Under the pieces are notes generated by a model. It searched no databases, was not told the origin of the DNA, and saw only the letters and a program-made list of their open reading frames with translations. This document shows, in pieces, positions 1 through 11,168 of a stretch of DNA of 64,000 bases (position 1 is its first letter; each line of letters opens with the position of its first letter). Origin of the DNA: Vitis vinifera (taxonomy: Eukaryota > Streptophyta > Magnoliopsida > Vitales > Vitaceae); assembly GCF_030704535.1 (NCBI RefSeq), contig NC_081817.1, positions 201,001 to 265,000 of the forward strand, read 5' to 3'. A program made the translations under genes and the position numbers.

Positions 1-827
1 CCTTGAAGGCTGGCAGGGAATACTTTGCATAATAATGCATCGTTGCCAATATCGAGCGTCATAAGCTATCAATAGTGCATGATGTGATCGAAGGGATCGT
101 TGGTCCCATCGTATGTGGAAAACTTTGGTACGAGGAATCCTCTTGGGGGCTCGTAATGGGTGATATGAGAGCAAAAGGGCGTGGAGAGCATGTCATCCAG
201 CCTTTTGCTGATGGAGCCAATGGGTGGCTCGTTTGGGAGGTTTCTCCCAGCTGGTCGTTCCGCTAGGTGTGAATGAACGTTCCGCATCGCTAGGGTGACC
301 ATGGGGTCACGATGCGGAGGTACGTTCTGCACCATGGGAGCGATCATAGGATCGGGGCGTGGCGCCCGGGTTGTGGCTGCTGGTGGCCTTGATCTCCCAG
401 GCTCTTGTGGGCCTAGTCTTGCGCGCATAGAACTTGACAACTGTGATTTTCTATCACGCTGTCTTTTTGCTGAGAAATGAGTGGAATCTGAGCTTTCCTC
501 ACGGGGAGCTCGAGGCATGGGTGTGCGTGGCTCATGGGGCCTTGCGTTGTACGTTCCTGGGATAGCTCCTGTTGACCCAGGATATATTGATTCTGGCTCT
601 GGCTTTGAGTTTGCCACCTAGCCTTTTGAGCGCTGACGACGAGGAGGTCCTGATGTTGAGGCTTGAATGCGTAACACAGCGTTTTCTTCCCTTAACCTCT
701 CCGTCTCCTAGAGGAGAGCTTTTAGCTGTTTTTCGCTTGCCAACTGTCTTTTTTCGATGGCTTGACGCCATTCGTGATTATCTTCTTCCTCTCTACCAGA
801 TGATCGACTTTGGGAAGGTGTGGCCAT
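1..827 (-). pseudogene. Ty3/gypsy retrotransposon gag, 5' part, broken by stop codons
   Basis: This is the N-terminal half of a plant Ty3/gypsy gag (capsid) gene, running off the left edge of the window. The likely start is the ATG whose complement lies at 825-827, 40 bases from the primer binding site. The frame then runs to the window edge through four in-frame stops: TAG at 708-710, TAG at 618-620, TGA at 69-71 and TAG at 66-68. The longest open piece (about 182 codons, 69-617) is rich in Pro, Arg and Ser and ends in the conserved block around KFSTYDGTNDPFDHI that opens the plant gypsy gag domain. Each stop is one C-to-T change from a Gln or Arg codon, so the copy looks dead by deamination rather than by frameshift. 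The protease, reverse transcriptase and integrase region would lie to the left, outside the window. Confidence 0.85.
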
Positions 828-866
828 CTTTGCCAGTGACTGAATCAAAATAAAAAGTAAAAGTTT

Positions 867-882
867 CCCACAGACGGCGCCA
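867..882 (-). other. Primer binding site of the gypsy element
   Basis: The minus strand reads TGGCGCCGTCTGTGGG, starting two bases inside the LTR end. A TGGCGCC start complements a tRNA 3' end (CCA included) and is a common primer site in plant Ty3/gypsy elements. Its place between LTR and gag fixes the element's orientation as minus. Confidence 0.8.
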
Positions 883-1290
883 ATGTTGTCGCCTCGCGTA
901 TCCGATGGTCCACGTTGCTGCTATATGGATGGACACGTGATTCTCAACACACAAGGGGTTCTTGATTCAGTGGTTGCACCTGCAAAAGGCATCCGGACAG
1001 GGTGTCCGGACGCACCCTCCGATGGTTTTATTAGCCATGGTGAGAAAGAGATATATAAATCAGTTGGCCTTTTTCTAGGTATCAAGAGGTTACCAGGAGA
1101 TCCCCTTTCTTCTTCGTGCGAAGGTATATATATCTAGCTTCAGGGGTACTGTTCCTCTCATTAATGGTGAGGAGATCTTTTCTGTTGTGATGATGACAAT
1201 AGGTGTTAGTAGGAGCACTATCATCCTATGAATGGCTGTCAGAGACTATGGTAGGTGATGCGGCCGTCAGAGATCGTGGGAAGCGATTAT

Positions 1291-1346
1291 GCAGAATGAT
1301 CGTGGGAAGTGACTTGCTGTCACTTCCTCTTGTCTTCTCATTCTGC
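1291..1346. repeat. Nested inverted repeat (hairpin) inside the LTR
   Basis: An outer 9-bp arm GCAGAATGA (1291-1299) pairs with TCATTCTGC (1338-1346). Inside it, GGAAGTGAC (1305-1313) pairs with GTCACTTCC (1319-1327) across a 5-base loop. Both stems are perfect. Its role, in RNA (packaging or polyadenylation) or as a DNA palindrome for a factor, is unknown. Confidence 0.75.
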
Positions 1347-1626
1347 AGGTGATGGGATGTGGGCCATGGCTGCTTGTTGTGATTGCGTGTAAGACTCGCT
1401 TTACTTTAATTGACCATCCAGAAGATTTATATCCGGATGGCTCATGCTGACTATCCGGATGTGTTGTGGAGACTATCCGGATGTGTACGCTCTGCCAGCG
1501 TCGTTTGCTCTTCCTTGGATAGGAGAAGATGAAACGTCGTTTGCCTTTCCTTGAGGCGGTCCGGATAGGATGTCTACACCATGCATATCCTTAGGGGAAT
1601 CCGGATAATGATGGTCCGGCTGATAA

Positions 1627-1663
1627 CACGTGCCACGCGTCACTATGAGCTGCGTGCCACGTG
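1627..1663 (-). promoter_or_regulatory. Pair of G-boxes in the U3 end of the LTR
   Basis: Two CACGTG cores (1627-1632 and 1658-1663) lie 25-60 bp inside the transcription-upstream end of the LTR. Both are in ABRE/G-box context (ACACGTG, CCACGTG). Such motifs bind bZIP and bHLH factors, so this LTR may once have been stress or light responsive. That response is inferred. Confidence 0.5.
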
Positions 1664-1688
1664 TTTCCCAAGGGGAGGGGTCCCTACA

Positions 1689-3005
1689 GCAACGACTTTA
1701 TAAATATATAATTATGTATTTATTAAAAAATAATAATTTGGAAGAAATTGAAATATACATTAAAAAAAATGAAAAATTTTAATAATATTTCATTTTTCAG
1801 CTTTGATATATATTATTCTAATAAAAACATATTAATACTTTCGATTTTATTAAATAAATAAATATGTGTGAAAATATATTAGAAAGTTTATTATTCTGAG
1901 TTACAAACAAAGAAAAACATCCCATTCTTTGGCTTAAAATCATAAAATGGGAATCAAACGGGTCAAACACTTGTGCAAAAAATCTGTGAAAGTTCAAATA
2001 CAGCGAATCTATAAATATATATTATGGTAGTAGAAAACAATGAACCCAACTACAAAGCCATGACATAATGTGTAGATGATACCATTTATGTGATGGTACT
2101 TTTTTGGATAGGTAAAGAATAGATGTTCCAACCAAACCGAAGACTTCCCTCGTCACATTACATCGACCCATTATGGGCTAACCGGGAACGTGCTCTTTAT
2201 TTTGAAACAGTCCAACTACCGTCGTTGCCAATTTGAGATGGACCACCCATCACATTTCATTATTAATCAGCAACTTTCTCTAAGTTGGGTGAACAAAAAT
2301 GTGCTTAAAACACGTAAAATTGTGATATCCCACTCCTGCATTGACCTGACCATTCCACCCACTTTGAATTGGGCGTGGGAGGCTCCTTCTTCCCCCCTTT
2401 TATATTTAACAGCTCATCACTTCCATTTCTTTAAATAATAACCTTCTTATTTCTAGTAAAACTTTAGTCTTTTAATTATTTTTCCTACATGTTTTAAATA
2501 ATTATAAAAATGATGAAGAATATTTCAAATCAAAATAAGACTGTTTCTAACAACTATTTTCAAAATATTACCAAACTCTAAACGTATCCTTACTTTTGAT
2601 AGGATGTGAAAGTAAGGGAGATGTCACCAGGTGGTGGAGGATTGGACTTTAGTTTTACTTGCAACGAAATCAAACCTGGATTTTTTGTTACAAGTGATCA
2701 TCCATGAGCTTTCAAAATTACCATCTTTAAGAATGATATATAGAATATTTTACAGGTGAAAAACAATATCATACGTTACAAGTAATAGAATTTTCAATTC
2801 AAGCCTATAGCATCTGGGAAGAAAGGAAAAAGAAAAGAAAAAGAAAATTAAAAGAATAAATAATGTCTTCTTTCCCACGTATGTGCGTATGTTTTGCAAA
2901 TCCAAGTTTGGTCACTCGATGCTGTGACTCGGTATGAATGACACAAGGGTCCAATGAGTTGACTCCTCGGAGAAGCCGAGTCAAGCCCCCCCCCCCCACC
3001 TTTCC
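1689..3005. other. Intergenic, no gene seen
   Basis: AT-rich DNA between the LTR and the 3' end of HSPRO2. ORFs here are short, lack homology I can recognise and have no splice-compatible partners. A run of 12 C residues lies at 2986-2997, just past the HSPRO2 stop, and may fall in its 3' UTR. Confidence 0.6.
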
Positions 3006-4436
3006 TCATTTCCTAGCTCGACCTGATCTATTGGAAGCGTAGGTGCCATGTTGATGGTCCCAGAAGTCTCCCAAAAACGTCTTCGCCGCATCCAAACTGG
3101 GATAATATGTGGGTTCCATGAAGATTTGAGACAACGAGTCCGTTGAATCGGAACTCAACAGTGGCCGGCTCACCCTCGCTTCCGAACTTCCCATGACCAT
3201 CACCATCACTTGCTTATATGCATAGAAAAACCTCTTCAATGCTGATTCAATCGCCTGCAAAGCCTGAAGCAAATGAATCTTCTCCGACCCTACCTTTTCG
3301 CGGTACAGCTTCATCACTGCCTCCTGAACCCTTGGCCCTCCCTTTGGATCCACCTCAACGCCCAAGAGGTAGGGAACCTTGTGTTTCAGATCTTTTGACG
3401 ATTTCGTGATCTCAACGAGTCCTCGTGATCTGAAGCAGAATGGTTCTGATTCCGGCGAGGATTTGATCGAGAGCTGCTTCTTCAGCCTGAGAAAATCGTC
3501 CGGGTCCATTAGGAGATGGAGGTCTTCGATGTCTGCCAGAAGTTTCCAGATTCGTTCCAGCAACCAACAGTCGCTTGAGGCTTTTTCCAAGTCTCTCTCC
3601 TCGATTCTCTCTGCTATCCGTTTGAGAAGCTGTTGCGCTGTGTAGATCCATGACTCCAAGATCTGGGAAGTGGTGTACAGCGTCTGGTTCTCATAGTTCT
3701 CGACGTGATCGTACGGATTCCTCTTCAGAGAATGAAGCTCTGATGGCTTGCAGACTAGGTCGTACTCCAGGTTTGGCTTCCCTACGAGGTTCGGTTCTCC
3801 CAGACCTAGCGTGTACGGACACCCTCGCATCTCGCATTCAATCGAGTACATGATTTTCTGTGCAATATCTTCCGATTTCGGCCACGTGGCCAGCCTTGGA
3901 AGCAAGCTCGCTTCGCTGGTTCGGCTCACCACCGGTGTCGCTCCCGGAACCTTCCAAACCTCCGCGCAGCTCCCATCGCGAGCCAAAACGCCGTTCGATA
4001 AGCTTAGATCAGAGATGGGTGCAGTTCCACGCATCTCCCCTTCTTCTTCCTCCTCCTCGCACAAGATCGCTACGAGCTGAATCTGATTGGTCGTCAAGGA
4101 CTCGAGCCTCCGCTTCCACTCTCGACGATTTGCGTACGGTCTGGGGTCTGACAAAACGGTGGAAACGAACCGGAAGGTGAGCTCCAACGCTTGCAAAGCC
4201 GGCCTGATAAGAGACTCATTCTTCCAATTCGGAAACTCTCTCGAATCCCATAGCTTCTTAAGCTCCGACAGCCGGAGGTAGTACTCGTACGCTGAACATT
4301 CAGGCGAAGGAGCGGACGATAAATCACCGGCACGAAACGCAGAGGGGATCGAAACCTGAAGCTTATTTGAAAATTTGGGCGACTTTTTGGGCATATCAGG
4401 TGAGACCATTTTCGCTGTGCAATCTAAATCAACCAT
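3006..4436 (-). CDS. HSPRO2: Nematode resistance protein-like HSPRO2 (Hs1pro-1 family)
   Basis: An uninterrupted ORF encodes 476 residues, the usual length of plant HSPRO proteins, which are also intronless. It starts MVDLDCTAKMVSPDMP, like Arabidopsis HSPRO1/2. The Hs1pro-1 N-terminal region (about 1-180; contains SAYEYYLRLSELKKLW) and C-terminal region (about 190-470; ends near TYYPSLDAAKTFLGDFW) are both complete. The family is related by sequence to sugar beet Hs1pro-1; the Arabidopsis members are stress induced, interact with SnRK1 kinase and affect basal resistance. The open frame extends 48 codons upstream to 4580, but that stretch crosses a good TATA box at 4519-4527, so the ATG at 4436 is preferred, leaving a 5' UTR of roughly 50 bases. 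No transmembrane segment is seen; an acidic run (EEEEEEGE) lies near residues 125-135. Whether the grape protein acts against nematodes cannot be told from sequence. Confidence 0.95.
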   Translation of the reverse strand: MVDLDCTAKMVSPDMPKKSPKFSNKLQVSIPSAFRAGDLSSAPSPECSAYEYYLRLSELKKLWDSREFPNWKNESLIRPALQALELTFRFVSTVLSDPRPYANRREWKRRLESLTTNQIQLVAILCEEEEEEGEMRGTAPISDLSLSNGVLARDGSCAEVWKVPGATPVVSRTSEASLLPRLATWPKSEDIAQKIMYSIECEMRGCPYTLGLGEPNLVGKPNLEYDLVCKPSELHSLKRNPYDHVENYENQTLYTTSQILESWIYTAQQLLKRIAERIEERDLEKASSDCWLLERIWKLLADIEDLHLLMDPDDFLRLKKQLSIKSSPESEPFCFRSRGLVEITKSSKDLKHKVPYLLGVEVDPKGGPRVQEAVMKLYREKVGSEKIHLLQALQAIESALKRFFYAYKQVMVMVMGSSEARVSRPLLSSDSTDSLSQIFMEPTYYPSLDAAKTFLGDFWDHQHGTYASNRSGRARK

Positions 4437-4518
4437 GTTTAGGAATAGAAGTGAATGAAAACCGTCGACAACTTGTATTATCTGGTTTGCTCTAATTGAG
4501 GAGGCGAAGAGATGGAGG

Positions 4519-4527
4519 TATTTATAG
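4519..4527 (-). promoter_or_regulatory. TATA box of HSPRO2
   Basis: The minus strand reads CTATAAATA about 83-91 bases upstream of the chosen ATG, the expected place for a TATA box with a short leader. It also argues against using the longer in-frame extension as protein. Confidence 0.7.
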
Positions 4528-4854
4528 GGGCAAAAGAGGGTCGATGAGAAAAGCGTGTGAAAACTGGAAAGAAGGCTCACGAAGAAGGAGGAATTTCAAA
4601 GTCGCCGCGCAGTGAATAGAATTAAAAATTAAATAAATAAATAATAAAGCACCTGATGCTTATCCATTAGCCATGCATCAAGATGCTTGTACCTTGATCA
4701 CCAAACTACCCTTGTAGGATGCCGTCAAGGTTTGCACCCTGCGGATTGAATCGTTGAACTTGGACCATGATCATCTTCAAAATTAGTCCGCCGAGGAGGC
4801 AAGTCACTAACCACACTCGTTCGGATTTTTCCTAAATCTCTAATCACATGGCGA

Positions 4855-4860
4855 CACGTG
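4855..4860. promoter_or_regulatory. G-box/ABRE upstream of HSPRO2
   Basis: ACACGTGT context about 420 bp upstream of the HSPRO2 start. It fits the stress-induced expression known for this family, but one motif is weak evidence. Confidence 0.4.
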
Positions 4861-5893
4861 TTAGGCCAATGGTGTGGTTCCCATACTCTGGTGTTTTCCT
4901 GGGATGATTCCGCAATCCTCAGTGTTCCACAATCAGTCCATTCGTTGAAAGGTCACAGCTGACTGACCCAATTAGGGATATAAGTGCCCCTGATTCTCCC
5001 CCATAATTACAGCTTTGACAGTGTGGGACTCCGGTGCGTCCGCCCTTTCAGGGGAAAACGACCTGGCGTAAATGGTTAAGAGAGGAGGGGAAAATTGAAA
5101 TTTTACCGCAGCGCTTAAAGAGCCTAATTGAATTCCTTAGAAGTTACTTCATTTGTTGAATTATTTCTAAGGAAGATATGCACCGTGTGTTACATGAATA
5201 CCAATTCATTTATGGTCTTGTTAATTAATGATAAATGATAATTGATAATTGATAGAAAGTTCAAAAGAGACGTTGGTGTTTGGGGTGGAATCACAACAAT
5301 TCTCATGCTTGTTTGACCACGATAAATGGCTTAATGGAAGGCGCAGTTGGCTGGTTTTGGTAAGTTAATTTGTCGACCAAGCCATCCTCCTAAAAAGCAT
5401 CAAATCTAGCACAACTCTGTTTTCACTGCCGCACAACATGGCACTTGCAGTGGACTTCACCCACTATGCATGAATGTGCGAGTGCAACATCCATCCACAT
5501 TAAATGCATCGTGATTATTGACTGCCTTTGGATTGTCAAATATTACGTCCAATATCATGTCCGGATTCGTTCTAACTTCTAACAAGTAAATGCTGTTCAG
5601 CCTAATTGCCTAACCACGATAAAGGGTGGCTTCTGTTCCTGTAGATGATCCTTTGGTACAGTACTGATTTATGAAAAGTGACCATATATGGGTTACTATG
5701 CTGTGACTTGTTAAGTTGGGTTGGTGGGATGTGGATAACTCTCTAACTTTGTCTCCTTGCTGAAATTTCAGCCTTTCTAAGGGTGGCGGCAGAAAGAAGA
5801 TTCATTTCATCCTTCCCTGCTAATCCACTTGCTTGGACTCGTTCTCCGCGTTTACGCCTTCAAATTCGCTAATCCCTTTGCCATGGTTGGGGC

Positions 5894-6538
5894 CACGTGT
5901 CCTCATGATTCCTCTCTCGCCGTAGTGGCGTCCAACTCGGCATCTCCTCTCCGCCAGCCTATCACGCGGCCCAGCATGTGACCTGCTTCTACCACCGACA
6001 CCTGGCATCCCCTTCTCCTCTGCCCGCCCTTCTGTAGCTACTCTTCCACCTGTCTCCTGTCTGGATATATCTGGACACATCTGAGTCGTTTGGCGGTGCC
6101 ACCCAGCCGCTGCGATTGCGCCACGTGGATGCTACAGTCACACTCTCCCCATTATTTGGCTTCCACGTCTTCCGTTGCCCTCCAAAGCCACAATCGAATT
6201 AAATACAGAATTCTTTTTATTTTGATTTTTTTAAAAAAAAAAATACTGGTAAATGGTGATTTGACTATGAAGGCAGTCAAAGGCGAGCTGCACCGGTTTC
6301 CTAACGAGGAAGCAAGCTGGCATTGTGACGAAACATGGGGTGGGGGTGGGCAGCAGCGCTAACGTGCGCCGGTAAGTGATCAATCTCACCATCCCTCCCT
6401 TTTTTTTAATGTTATAGATGGAATAGATAGGGAAGAATCTTGAATTGTTCAATTTCTTGTTTATTTTGGTTTAGATAACTTGGAAGATTCCACGAAGCGG
6501 ATAATTTTACACGTCCGCAGAGTCCGTTGAACCACGTG
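5894..6538. promoter_or_regulatory. Cluster of three G-boxes in a GC-richer island
   Basis: CACGTG cores at 5894-5899, 6122-6127 and 6533-6538, all preceded by C (CCACGTG). The 5820-6360 stretch has open frames on both strands of 86-90 codons, without recognisable protein. It may be a distal HSPRO2 regulatory region (1.5-2.1 kb upstream) or a promoter of an unseen transcript. Confidence 0.35.
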
Positions 6539-9100
6539 GCAAAGTTATAAAGATTTTATTTATAGATAAAATTTAAATTTAAATATAAAAAATAATTTTT
6601 TCAATTAAATAATTTTATGTATAGTATAAATTTTTTTAAATATTTATCTTTTCAATTATTATACAGAAAAAAATCCTTATTGTAAAAATAAAATCTAATC
6701 TAATTTTACGAATAATTATTAAATAAATCTTTTCGGAAAAAAAAAAAAAAAAAACAATTTTGAGACTCCTTTCTTTCTCCTATCCCGGTTTTCAAATATA
6801 GAACAGGACATTCCATTTTTTGAATGATACCAAAATTATGCGTGGAGAATTCATTGTGTTGTCCCCGTCAATCTCTAGCTAATCCTAATATGCCCTTTTG
6901 TGCTGTGCTTAAAACACAAAAATTAACTACAAACCAAAAATAAAATAAAATTGAGAATATTGTTGAAAAATCCAAATCAGTTAGTTTGGTCATATCCATT
7001 ATTTTATGAGACACCCAAATTTAGATCCCATAAGTATTGACGGAAGGGAACTGGGTGTAGCCTGTAACCAACCATAGAGGGCGGAGAATGAAGGAAAAAA
7101 GAGAGGTATGATTCTACTGGTTGAATGTCCCCGTCACAACATCATACATAGAGTGTACGCAATACAATACAAGGAACATGATATGATATGATATTGAAGA
7201 AAGTAACGCAATCCTATCCTTTGTCCACTGTTAAGAGTTCATCGTCATCTCACAACTTACACCGACTTAATTTAAAATTATAAGAATTGTGCTATGATCG
7301 TGATTTCCTCGTAACCAATCCAACCTAGTCCTTCTAATTAATTCCAAAAGTCATGCGCACATTCCATATATAAATAATATGAAAGATTAAAGAAAGGAAA
7401 AGTCAGCGGCGGGCTTTGTGACACGAGTAATTGTCTGGTTTAGGTGGAGAAACAAGGGCGTGATGTTTGGAGTTTGACGACAATATTGAGGTAAAAATGT
7501 TTGAATTCAATTACAATATACATTCAATTCTTATCTGCAATTCAAATGTCATAATTTTGGGTATTATTATTTTTCTTTTGATATATAATTTTTATTTGAT
7601 CAATATCAATAACGTTTGGGTAGATGAACATTACCTATTAGTGATGTGACTTAAGTCCTCTCTATTTAAAGGTCAGAAATCATTGAAATGACGTTAATTT
7701 ATACCCATTGAAATGGAAATGGGAGCCATGTTTCAAGGTTTTGAAACACCCGCTCCATCCTTATCCACTTGCTTTACAAGTTCCGAGTACAAATTTCCTA
7801 GTTTTTTTTTGTCTGTACATACGCAAAATCTATCTTGATAGATATGATTCTATCTATGCGTGAAATAGGAAATAAGCATATCCCAACCCGCACCCGCTAT
7901 CTTCGTGTGGCTTGCAAGTAAGGGAGTCTCAAGTCGGGTGTGTGGAGTTGGTGGCTCAAGTGCCTAGGAAACGTAAAGGCTGTTTAGCCCCCATGAGTCA
8001 TGACATGAGTGGATGGTAGAGTTGCCACTTCCATACAGAACTCACGAATCATGATAAAACCGAAGATTAGATGTTGCTAAATTGACAACCACTTATGTTG
8101 GATATGCCTTACGTATTTGTCGATTTCAATGTAACCAAAATGAAAAATATGAGAAAATTGTTCTTGAGAGCCGATTTACCATTAGTTTCGAAAGAGAAAA
8201 TAGCTTTTATTATACATATATATCCAATTCCAATGCCAGGTCAACAAAAGAATTGGCGAGCAGAGTCAGGTTGGAACAAACCAAGTATGCACCCATCACA
8301 AAATTAATCAATCATGGTTAACGCAAACAAATTATTTGTTAATTTGAAATATCGAACATGCAAACCAACAATTCCTAACTACTCATATTAATCTACTCAA
8401 GCCCAAAGCCCAAATAAGTGTTAAAAATATAATAATATATATTTAAATTCATATTCACACCTAGTTCAAAAAGCAATTTACTCTGTTTACTCAGAGTGTA
8501 CCAGGGAGGCAAACTGGGTAGGATGCATCATCCAGTGCACAACAAAAAGGGAACAAATGCTTTCTTTTATAAGGTAAAAAACGTTCTAAAATGTACACAG
8601 CTCAGTGTCAGATCGAAGACACAAAACTCCAAACGCTCGATAAAAGATTAAATCATCACAATTTTACTGGGAATATTAGACTATTTTTTGTTATACAAAG
8701 TAGTAAAAAAATGCTGATTTATAAGGAAAATTGAATGCAATCAAAGTAATTAACAAATTTATGCATTTTTAACTTATTTAATCTTTATACAAAAAAAAAA
8801 GTGAAATAAATTTTAAAAAACATGAAAAATATCAATTCATTAAATTTAAATCCACTTTTCTTAATCAAATTAATTAACAAATTCATATATTTTTAACTTA
8901 ATGCTAAGGCATGACTAAGAATTCTAAATCAGAATATTTCTTAACAGCCAAACTAACATGATGCTATAAATTATGAGACAAAAAAATCTTCCTCAGGAAA
9001 GAAATCAACAAAAGCATAGTGATAGTAGAGCAAGACACGATATCAAAAAACAATAACGCAGAGTTCAGAATTGTCAAGTTTAACCATAACCATCATAAAC

Positions 9101-11118
9101 TTAGTCGAACAAACTGAAACCCATATCATCATCAGACTCTTCCTGTGGCTCTTCCTTCTTTTCTTCCTCCTTAGAAGCAGCAGGAGCAGCACCGGCATCA
9201 GACGCTGTAACCGGGGCCGTTGCAACAGCAAACTTACTAGGATCCTGCATTCATTTTCGCTCAAAACAGTCACTAAACTGCTAAAAACGATTTCAGGAGC
9301 AATAAATTTAATTGACAATAATAAACAATATCATTGCATACCTTTAAGTACTCCTTCACTTTATCTGCCTGAGGGAAGGAATACTCGGTTGCAACAGCGA
9401 CAGCAAGAACATTCTTGTATGCATTGATGAACATGTGGGGTGCAGCTGCTAGGGTTGGATATGAGATAGCCAATGAAAGTGAGGTAACCATGGAGACACC
9501 AGCTGCAAACTTCTCAATGAGATCCTCTTCTGTAAGATCAAGCACCTCAGGGCTGAAAACTGAGCCATTGTCATAAACAGACAGCACAACAAGACCATAA
9601 GAGAAGGGTCTTATCCCAAGCTTGGCAAGCAGGGCTGCTTCAGAAGAGCCCACCTTGTCACCCTTTTTGATAAGCTCCACAGGGGTGATAATTTCAACAG
9701 TACCCTTGTTAATCTTGGTAGGAATATTAAGCACCTGAAAAGAGGTAGGTTGCCTGAGAAACAACTCAGCCAGGCCAGAAGAAAACACAGAATTTTCATT
9801 GCTTGACTACAAACCTGGAAGAAAGAGGTCTGGGAAGGGTCGAGTCCAGTGTTACCAGGTGGGACAATGACATCAATAGGAGCAACTAATCCAACACGAG
9901 CAGGAGCTCCAACCTATCAAATTATAAATAAAACATGATAAACAGGTATCATAAGCACAAGAATTATACAGACCCACCAAATACACTGATGTTCATCAAG
10001 TGTCAACAGCATAAAACTAAAGAAAAAAGTGCAATAGTGCACTACTGTAGTTCCATATTTTTAAAATTTGTAAGCATTTATGCTATTCCAAGTACCACAA
10101 TCTACATCTTAATCACCATTCACTCATGTAAAGCAAAGATGTAACCCCAAGACATTATGATTGATCAGCTTTTGAGTAACCCACAAGTTGGCAAAACTGA
10201 AGCATAACCCACCTAGTATTAATAACTCATTTTTAGAAGCAAGATTACTCTAGCCAGAGTTCTACATTCCTCAGTATTGTCATTTCAGAAGAAAAGGCTA
10301 CAGGGGTTAATACACCAAAACAATCCGTCGCTATTCTAATTCTGCATTCAGGGTGAGTTTTGAGTAACAATTTTCTTCATTCAAATAGGGGTCCTGTTGT
10401 GTACCAATTCGTTATGTCCATAACGAAAGGCACCAATAAGCAAGTATTGCCTCGTGTGTAATTCAGGTCGATTGCTTTGTCGCTCATGTGGTGGTGCCAT
10501 TCTTTTGTACCTAGTCTCATATAATTGTACCTAGTCTCAAATGTTTGTAAACAGCCCAAAATTTAATCATATGCTATGAATGACCCGCATTTAAACTGTC
10601 CTTCGAATTGGTACTTATACTTATTCGGTAATTTAGATTTTTTCTCAAAAGAATATTAAAAAGAAAAAAAAATCAAGACACAGCACCAAAACTGCACCTT
10701 GTACTTCGCAACCTCTTCGCTGACCTCCTTCAAATCACCCTTTGTGAAAATCAGACCCACATTACCCTAATTGGAGAGAGAACAACAAGACAAACAAAAC
10801 TTAGTAAACAAAAAATCATTCCTAGGAAAAAGAAGAAAGACGACGATAGTGAAAACATACCACGAGAAGAGGAATGAGATTGAGGAAAGCCGTGTTTCCA
10901 GTCTTCTCAGCATGAAGCCTAATGGAACGCTTCATCATGGTATTCTTACCCATCAGAACAACAGAATCTCCACGCAGACCCTTGCGAATGTTCTGCAACT
11001 GGTTGGATCCAACATTGTCAGCGGCAGCGATCAGAATCTGACTGTACTCATCCAGAAGCTGGCACAGCTTCTGGTCGTATGCGATCTTCTTGTCGGCCTT
11101 GGATGGTTTCACCGCCAT
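9101..11118 (-). CDS. RPP0: 60S acidic ribosomal protein P0 (uL10)
   Basis: P0 anchors the ribosomal stalk: it binds 25S rRNA at the GTPase centre and carries the P1/P2 proteins that recruit translation factors. Five exons in transcript order: 11118-10861, 10766-10698, 9913-9815, 9734-9342, 9244-9101. All introns are GT-AG and all exons are whole codons, giving 320 residues, normal for plant P0. The rRNA-binding L10 domain is at the N-terminus ([19 protein letters not shown] onwards, roughly 1-110), followed by the P0 insert domain and spine helices. An Ala-rich hinge and the conserved acidic tail [12 protein letters not shown] end the protein. This tail is the shared P0/P1/P2 contact for elongation factors. 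The start is the first ATG of the conserved N-terminus; the upstream open frame is untranslated leader. It is transcribed divergently from SYP31. Confidence 0.97.
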
Positions 11119-11168
11119 TGAGGAAGACTCGAGAGTTTCAGATGAACTGATAAACAAACAAAAGGAAA

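Larger units (their letters stand above)
884..1688 (-). repeat. 5' LTR of the gypsy element (about 805 bp)
   Basis: On the minus strand the repeat begins TGTAGGGACC (at 1688) and ends GACAACA (at 884), the usual TG...CA borders, directly followed by the primer binding site. It is GC-richer than its surroundings. It carries many TCCGGA motifs (for example near 989-1013, 1431-1440, 1453-1460, 1475-1482 and 1598), two CACGTG G-boxes, TATA-like runs near 1050 and 1124-1136, and a nested hairpin. The other LTR lies outside the window, so age from LTR divergence and the target duplication cannot be read here. Confidence 0.8.
4581..9100. other. Intergenic between HSPRO2 and P0
   Basis: No coding region could be supported. 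5760-6540 is GC-richer than its flanks and holds three CCACGTG G-boxes. 6540-6760 and 8640-9000 are very AT-rich. 7780-8320 has two overlapping ORFs of 70-79 codons with no family I recognise. 9001-9100 is probably the P0 3' UTR. Confidence 0.5.

Noticed and set aside
2190-2438. 82-codon plus-strand ORF
   Set aside because: No recognisable domain, no promoter or splice partner, and chance ORFs of this size are common here.
8082-8321. Two overlapping ORFs of 70-79 codons
   Set aside because: They use different frames of the same DNA and match no family I know; no evidence for coding beyond length.
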